This document shows, one piece after another, positions 6,413 to 9,853 of a DNA stretch of 9,853 nt (its first letter is position 1; each line of letters opens with the position of its first letter). The notes beneath the pieces are model-generated. The model did not search any database and was not told where the DNA came from. It saw only the letters and a list, made by a program, of their open reading frames with translations. Source of the DNA: Thermococcaceae archaeon (GTDB taxonomy: Archaea > Methanobacteriota_B > Thermococci > Thermococcales > Thermococcaceae); the NCBI GenBank assembly GCA_027064745.1, contig JAMOPD010000276.1, positions 1 through 9,853 on the forward strand, given 5' to 3'. A program made the position numbers and the translations under genes.

Positions 6413-6946
6413 ATGAGGATTGTAGTGGCAATAACTGGTGCAAGTGGTGTGGTTTATGGCGTCAAACTGATAGAGATATTAAAAGAGCTTGGGCATGAAG
6501 TTATAAGCATAGCTTCCACTACTGGACTTGCAATAATTAGATATGAACTTGGAATTGATTTTAAACCGGATTATCATGAGGAGAACCTTTTTGCACCTGT
6601 TGCTTCGGGTTCATATCCATTTGATGCTATGGTTGTAGTTCCATGCTCCATGAAAACTCTTTCGGCGATCGCAAATGGATATGCAGATAATCTGATAACC
6701 AGAGCTGCGGATGTAGCATTAAAGGAAAGAAGAAAGCTCATACTCGTAATTAGGGAGACCCCACTTAACCTCATTCATCTCAAGAACATGATTTCAGCGA
6801 CTCAGGCAGGTGCTATAATTATGCCAGCATCTCCAGGATTTTATTATAAACCCAAAAATTTGGAAGATATCGTAAAGTTTATAATTGGAAAAATTTTAGA
6901 TAATCTTGGAATTGAGCATAATTTATACAAAAAATGGGGGAGCTGA
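6413..6946 (+). CDS. ubiX: UbiX family flavin prenyltransferase
   Basis: This 177-residue flavoprotein opens with a Rossmann-type [11 protein letters not shown] (residues 6-16). It has [16 protein letters not shown] around 74-89, then [10 protein letters not shown] and LVIRETP (R114-E115-T116), the FMN- and phosphate-binding signatures of UbiX/Pad1. UbiX transfers a dimethylallyl group from dimethylallyl monophosphate to FMN, making the prenyl-FMN cofactor of UbiD-type (de)carboxylases. No UbiD homologue is here, so the client is elsewhere; in many archaea one client is the anhydromevalonate-phosphate decarboxylase of the modified mevalonate pathway, which would tie this gene to membrane-lipid synthesis. 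GGAGGA at 6401-6406 fixes the ATG at 6413; an overlapping out-of-frame ATG (6409) was discarded. The TGA is one base from the start of the regulator gene, so the two are almost certainly co-transcribed. Family length is normal. Confidence 0.93.
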   Translation: MRIVVAITGASGVVYGVKLIEILKELGHEVISIASTTGLAIIRYELGIDFKPDYHEENLFAPVASGSYPFDAMVVVPCSMKTLSAIANGYADNLITRAADVALKERRKLILVIRETPLNLIHLKNMISATQAGAIIMPASPGFYYKPKNLEDIVKFIIGKILDNLGIEHNLYKKWGS

Positions 6947-6947
6947 A

Positions 6948-7430
6948 ATGGTGCAGCTGGATGACTTGGATAGAGCAATTTTAAGGCTACTTAAGGAAGA
7001 TGCAAGACTTACCATTTCAGAAATTGGAGAAAAACTTAACAAACCTGAATCTACCATTCATTTTAGGATAAAAAAGCTCCAAGAGCGGGGCATTATTGGT
7101 AGATATACAATAGTAGTAGGTAAAGATCTTCAGCCTAAAAAAGTGGCCTTTGTTATTGTTAAAGTTAAAACTCCCGTAATAGAGGATTTTCTTGAGAGAT
7201 ACCTTGAATATATAACGAGAACTCTTGCAATGCTTCCAAATGTTCTAATGGTTTCAAAGAGTGGAGATGATACAATCCTTGTTCTTGTGGGTGAAGAAAC
7301 TGAAGAAAAACTAACCAGGTTCATTGACGAGAATATAAATGCCTTACCTACTTTGAAAGAGGTTGTTGTACTCCCCATTAGGGAGTTTAAAAAGGGAAAT
7401 GATGTGATAGGATTCTTAGCAGGCGTCTGA
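6948..7430 (+). CDS. Lrp/AsnC family transcriptional regulator
   Basis: This 160-residue protein has the standard Lrp layout. Residues 4-52 are an N-terminal winged helix-turn-helix (LDDLDRAILRLLKEDARLT, then ISEIGEKLNKPESTIHFRIKKL as the HTH and RGIIGRY as the wing). Residues 62-150 are a RAM-like alpha/beta ligand-binding and oligomerisation domain (AFVIVKVKT, VLMVSKSGDDTILVLV). Such proteins form octamers or other multimers that bind DNA and respond to amino acids or other small molecules. The RAM ligand is not evident. The ATG at 6948 is preceded by a G-rich ribosome-binding site (6936-6942) at the end of ubiX; an in-frame ATG at 6906 lies inside ubiX and was rejected. One-base spacing to ubiX suggests the regulator controls its own operon and perhaps the pathway that uses prenyl-FMN, which is inference. 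Confidence 0.92.
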   Translation: MVQLDDLDRAILRLLKEDARLTISEIGEKLNKPESTIHFRIKKLQERGIIGRYTIVVGKDLQPKKVAFVIVKVKTPVIEDFLERYLEYITRTLAMLPNVLMVSKSGDDTILVLVGEETEEKLTRFIDENINALPTLKEVVVLPIREFKKGNDVIGFLAGV

Positions 7431-7431
7431 T

Positions 7432-7459
7432 CTCATTACCTTTGGAGAGCTCCAATGAG
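7432..7459. repeat. Inverted repeat (hairpin or operator) just after the Lrp-like gene
   Basis: The core TTGGAGAGCTCCAA (7442-7455) has arms TTGGA/TCCAA around GAGC. It is flanked by CTCA on the left (7432-7435) and TGAG on the right (7456-7459), which can extend the stem with a six-base bulge. It starts two bases after the Lrp stop codon. It has no run of T after it, so it is not a typical terminator; it could be an RNA-stabilising 3' hairpin or a protein-binding dyad ahead of the CYTH gene. The rest of 7460-7545 shows no convincing promoter or RNA gene. Confidence 0.35.
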
Positions 7460-7559
7460 TATTCCTATCAATTAGGGTCATGCTTGAAGATGGAGTAGTG
7501 TCTTTTAGTAATCTGGGGTAACATGACTTTTCAAAAGAAAAATGTAGAGAGGTAGTAGA

Positions 7560-8066
7560 ATGGAAGTAGAAATTAAGTTTAGGGTAAAAATTGAAGATAT
7601 AAAGCCAAAAATAGAGGCTATTGCACAGTTTGACCATGAAGAAGTGCAGGATGACCTATATTTTTCTATTCCTCTTCCCAGTTTGCTGAGAATTCGAAGA
7701 ATAGTCAACCGTAATGAGAACATTCTGGGATATAAACTCATAAAAGACAGCAGAAATGAAGAATTCGATGAAATAGAGGTTAAAGTTGACGACTTTGAAA
7801 AGACAAGGGAGATACTTAAGCGACTCGGCTTTAAGGAAGATGTCCGAATAAAAAAGCATCGCTATGTATATAAACTTGATGATGTTACCTTTGAGCTTAA
7901 CCGTGTTGAGGGACTCGGGGACTTTTTGGATATTGAGGTTATCAGTAATGACCCGGAAAAGGCAAAGGAAAAAATATGGAAAATCGCAGGAATGCTCAGA
8001 TTAAGCGAGGAAGATGTAGAGCCGAGGCTCTATCAGGAGCTTATGAAAGAGATCACCTCGCGGTAG
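7560..8066 (+). CDS. CYTH domain protein (class IV adenylate cyclase / thiamine-triphosphatase-like)
   Basis: This 168-residue single-domain protein begins with the hallmark ExExK motif (E2, E4, K6 in MEVEIKF). It then has DDLYF (31-35), LRIRR (R44, R46, R47), GYKLIK (K59), EIEVKV (71-76), and the C-terminal signature VEGLGDFLDIE (116-126). These line the beta-barrel tunnel that binds a triphosphate and metal ions. The family includes CyaB-type adenylate cyclases, thiamine triphosphatases and inorganic tripolyphosphatases, and sequence does not decide between them; archaeal members are commonly labelled class IV adenylate cyclase without proof of cAMP synthesis. The residue before RVEGLG is asparagine (N114), where an aspartate is more usual. 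AGAGGT at 7548-7553 supports the ATG at 7560. Its last 14 bases overlap the convergent YchF gene. Confidence 0.9.
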   Translation: MEVEIKFRVKIEDIKPKIEAIAQFDHEEVQDDLYFSIPLPSLLRIRRIVNRNENILGYKLIKDSRNEEFDEIEVKVDDFEKTREILKRLGFKEDVRIKKHRYVYKLDDVTFELNRVEGLGDFLDIEVISNDPEKAKEKIWKIAGMLRLSEEDVEPRLYQELMKEITSR

Positions 8067-9246
8067 CCACTATTTTGATTATGTCGTTGAACTGAAGCTC
8101 ATAGTCTTCTCCAACCCTTCTGTGAGTTTTTGCATTAACAGCATAGAGGAACGTTTTTCCAAGATCTGTATGGACTTTAAAAGCCAAATCCCTTGGTGTT
8201 GAGCCTTTCTTCATCAGAAATACATGGGGAAGAATGTTGCCGAACTGGTCTGTGAGTTTATGCTCATCCTCCACCGGATAAACAGGTATCAGCTGGAGTA
8301 GCTCAAATGTTGCTCTGTTTATGACCTCCTGGACACCTGTTGAGCCAAATCTCTCCAGAACTTTCTCTTTAATTAAATGAAGGGCTTTTTCCTGCTTTGG
8401 ACTCATCTTCTTGAGGATTTTAAAATCACTTGCTCCAGGTATATAATCAATAAATCCTGCTTTAGCGGCCTTCCTCAGAGTGAGTTCAGCCACTGCACTC
8501 GTGGGAACGACTATATAACCCCTGCTGTTTCCCTTCCTTATAAGGCGTTTTATCTGGGCATCGGCTGCTGCATCAGCTTTATTAGCCGCTATGATTATCG
8601 GCTTGTTGACCTTTCTGAGTTCCCTGACAAAATCAAAGAGCTCTTCGTCGCTCCACTTGGTCGGATCATCGCTCAGGCCGAGCTTATGTATAGCCTCAAA
8701 TGTGTCCTGCTCCGTTACTCCAATCCCGGTCAGCTGATCTGCTATTGCCTGCGCAAGCTTGAGGTGCTGGAGCTTAACCCGTTTTGCAAATTTCTCCCAG
8801 TTCTTTTTGAGAATGCCATATATCCAGAAGTCTATTTCCTCCTCAAGGAATTCGATATCCTCAACAGGATCGTGGTGCTCGACTGGATTGCCTTCGGCGT
8901 CAGTCTTTCCTGTGGCATCAACGACATGGATCAGTGCAGAGGCCATTCTTAAATCATCGAGGAATTTATTTCCCAGCCCCCTTCCTTCATGTGCTCCCGG
9001 AACCAGCCCTGCGACATCAATCATTTTTATTGGTATCAGGTCAAGACCATTTCTGAATTCATAATTTTGGGGATTTGGCTTGCACTTGAGTTCCTTGCAG
9101 GGATGATCGACTATTGCATGGCTAACACCAACATTGGCATCTATCGTGGTGAAGGGGTAATTGGCAATCTGCACATCCACAAGGGTTGCCGCTGAGAAGA
9201 AGGTGGATTTTCCGACATTTGGCTTTCCTACCACACCTATCTCCAT
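8053..9246 (-). CDS. ychF: YchF/OLA1-type GTPase of the Obg family, archaeal form
   Basis: This 397-residue TRAFAC GTPase starts with G1 GKPNVGKST (residues 7-15). It has YPFTTIDANVG as the switch I region (30-40), G3 DVAG (77-80) followed by GAHEGRGLGN, G4 NKAD (222-225) and G5-like TSAVAE. A helical insert spans about 125-200, and a C-terminal TGS-like domain runs from about 318 (a YPVEDEHKLTDQFGNILP segment, ending VHTDLGKTFLYA). YchF proteins bind ribosomes and are linked to translation and stress, with nucleotide preference set by the G4 motif. Here G4 is canonical NKxD, unlike the NxxE of the ATP-preferring OLA1 and bacterial YchF, so GTP is the expected nucleotide. The frame is open to an ATG at 9264, but GGTGAT three bases before the ATG at 9246 sets the start. 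Confidence 0.95.
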   Translation of the reverse strand: MEIGVVGKPNVGKSTFFSAATLVDVQIANYPFTTIDANVGVSHAIVDHPCKELKCKPNPQNYEFRNGLDLIPIKMIDVAGLVPGAHEGRGLGNKFLDDLRMASALIHVVDATGKTDAEGNPVEHHDPVEDIEFLEEEIDFWIYGILKKNWEKFAKRVKLQHLKLAQAIADQLTGIGVTEQDTFEAIHKLGLSDDPTKWSDEELFDFVRELRKVNKPIIIAANKADAAADAQIKRLIRKGNSRGYIVVPTSAVAELTLRKAAKAGFIDYIPGASDFKILKKMSPKQEKALHLIKEKVLERFGSTGVQEVINRATFELLQLIPVYPVEDEHKLTDQFGNILPHVFLMKKGSTPRDLAFKVHTDLGKTFLYAVNAKTHRRVGEDYELQFNDIIKIVATAR

Positions 9247-9249
9247 GCT

Positions 9250-9255
9250 ATCACC
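9250..9255 (-). promoter_or_regulatory. ychF ribosome-binding site that decides the start
   Basis: The minus strand reads AGGTGAT followed by AGC and ATG. This spacing matches the right-hand hydrolase gene (AGGTGAT, ACC, ATG), so the ATG at 9246 is the start and the upstream in-frame ATG at 9264 is not. Confidence 0.75.
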
Positions 9256-9276
9256 TGTGGACATTATGCAAGGAAG

Positions 9277-9284
9277 CTTTAAAG
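9277..9284 (-). promoter_or_regulatory. Candidate TATA box of ychF
   Basis: CTTTAAAG with a purine-containing stretch upstream on the minus strand predicts a transcript start near 9255, at the Shine-Dalgarno. This would give a very short leader and would exclude the ATG at 9264. Confidence 0.4.
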
Positions 9285-9340
9285 GTTAAGGGTATATGCC
9301 GGACAATGGTTGATTTTATTCTCATTCTGATAGGTATGCG

Positions 9341-9350
9341 AAAACTATAA
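9341..9350 (+). promoter_or_regulatory. Candidate TATA box of the MBL-fold hydrolase gene
   Basis: AAAACTATAA, centred near 9346, predicts a transcript start near 9372, just before AGGTGAT (9375-9381) and the ATG at 9385. The distances fit archaeal norms. Confidence 0.45.
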
Positions 9351-9384
9351 TTCCTCCACTAGCATAAAGATTTAAGGTGATACC

Positions 9385-9853
9385 ATGAAAATTTACACCC
9401 TTGCAGAGGATTATGCTGGCTATGAAAGTCCCTTTTTAGCACAGCACGGAATAAGCTTTTTGATTGAATATAAAGGAAGGAAAGTGCTCTTTGATGCCGG
9501 CCAGAATGCTGACCCAATACTTCACAATATGGAGCTCCTCGGTTTGAATCCCAGGGATATCGACTATGTCTTTCTCTCCCACTGTCATTATGATCATACC
9601 GGAGGCTTAATTGGAATCCTTAAAGAGACTGGGAGAAAAGTTCCGATAGTAGCCCATCCCACAATATTCAGGAAGCACTTTGTAACAAAACCTTATTTAA
9701 GGCATGTTGGGATTCCTTTCAGGAGGGAGGAGGTGGAGAAATACGGAGAGCTCTTCCTGACAGCAGAGCCTTTCCAGATAATTGAAGGGATGTACTCAAC
9801 AGGAGAAATCACGGAGAAAGAAGAGTTTGAGAGGGGAACTCTCGAGGTTTATA
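9385..9853 (+). CDS. MBL-fold metallo-hydrolase, COG1237 type, C-terminus cut by window edge
   Basis: The 156 visible residues are the first part of a metallo-beta-lactamase-fold enzyme. FLIEYKGRKVLFDAG (25-39) is the core strand pair, HCHYDHTGG (66-74) is the HxHxDH zinc or metal motif, and a histidine at VAHP (about 92) may be a further ligand. MYSTGEITEKEEFE near the edge resembles the TGEI..xFE segment typical of COG1237. Members of that group include the methanogen enzyme labelled 7,8-dihydropterin-6-methyl-4-(beta-D-ribofuranosyl)aminobenzene-5'-phosphate synthase, but in Thermococcales-like organisms the substrate is not established. AGGTGAT followed by ACC and ATG gives a confident start. 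It diverges from ychF, with 138 bases between the two starts. The remaining metal ligands lie beyond the window. Confidence 0.85.
   Translation, partial: MKIYTLAEDYAGYESPFLAQHGISFLIEYKGRKVLFDAGQNADPILHNMELLGLNPRDIDYVFLSHCHYDHTGGLIGILKETGRKVPIVAHPTIFRKHFVTKPYLRHVGIPFRREEVEKYGELFLTAEPFQIIEGMYSTGEITEKEEFERGTLEVY

Noticed and set aside
8377..9195. Long plus-strand open frames opposite ychF
   Set aside because: They are mirror frames of a strongly conserved GTPase gene, overlap each other and show no recognisable domain or ribosome-binding site.

Overview
The window looks like ordinary chromosome of a hyperthermophilic euryarchaeon, most likely of the order Thermococcales (Pyrococcus/Thermococcus relatives). 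The grounds are the gene set (an archaeal YchF-type GTPase of 397 aa, an archaeal diadenylate cyclase, UbiX next to an Lrp-like regulator, a CYTH protein, a COG1237-type metallohydrolase), AT-rich TATA-like elements about 25 bases before predicted transcript starts, and Shine-Dalgarno sequences of the GGTGAT/GGAGG type. The genus cannot be fixed from sequence alone. There is no rRNA, tRNA, CRISPR array, insertion sequence or integrase gene.

Layout. 1-592 (minus): PP-loop nucleotide alpha-hydrolase, cut at the left edge. 623-1288 (minus): polytopic membrane protein. 1289-1554: divergent control region carrying a promoter and two dyads that look like an iron-responsive operator. 1555-4024 (plus): iron(II) uptake operon feoA-feoB-feoC-like, tightly overlapping. 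4125-5372 (plus): nucleotidyltransferase plus beta-helix enzyme with a four-cysteine tail. 5386-6186 (minus): diadenylate cyclase (DacZ type), convergent with the previous gene. 6187-6412: divergent control region with an AT-rich dyad on the ubiX promoter. 6413-7430 (plus): ubiX and an Lrp/AsnC-like regulator, one base apart. 7560-8066 (plus): CYTH-domain protein. 8053-9246 (minus): YchF/OLA1-like GTPase, whose end overlaps the CYTH gene by 14 bases. 9247-9384: divergent promoters. 9385-9853 (plus): MBL-fold hydrolase, cut at the right edge.

How the genes work together. The Feo genes form one clear functional unit: FeoB is the membrane Fe2+ transporter, FeoA its small SH3-like partner, and the third gene a winged-helix protein with four cysteines. 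UbiX makes prenylated FMN. No UbiD-type client lies here, so its partner must be elsewhere; in many archaea one client is the decarboxylase of the modified mevalonate pathway. The remaining genes are housekeeping or signalling singletons (c-di-AMP synthesis, CYTH phosphohydrolase or cyclase, ribosome-linked GTPase, sugar nucleotide synthesis) and do not form an evident shared pathway.

I found no convincing undescribed multi-gene system. The most useful leads are regulatory: the dyads flanking the feo promoter and the dyad on the ubiX-lrp promoter. Beyond those, the Cys-rich proteins (FeoC-like, sugar nucleotidyltransferase tail, PP-loop enzyme) deserve a second look. Several starts were moved inward from the longest possible ORF on Shine-Dalgarno evidence.
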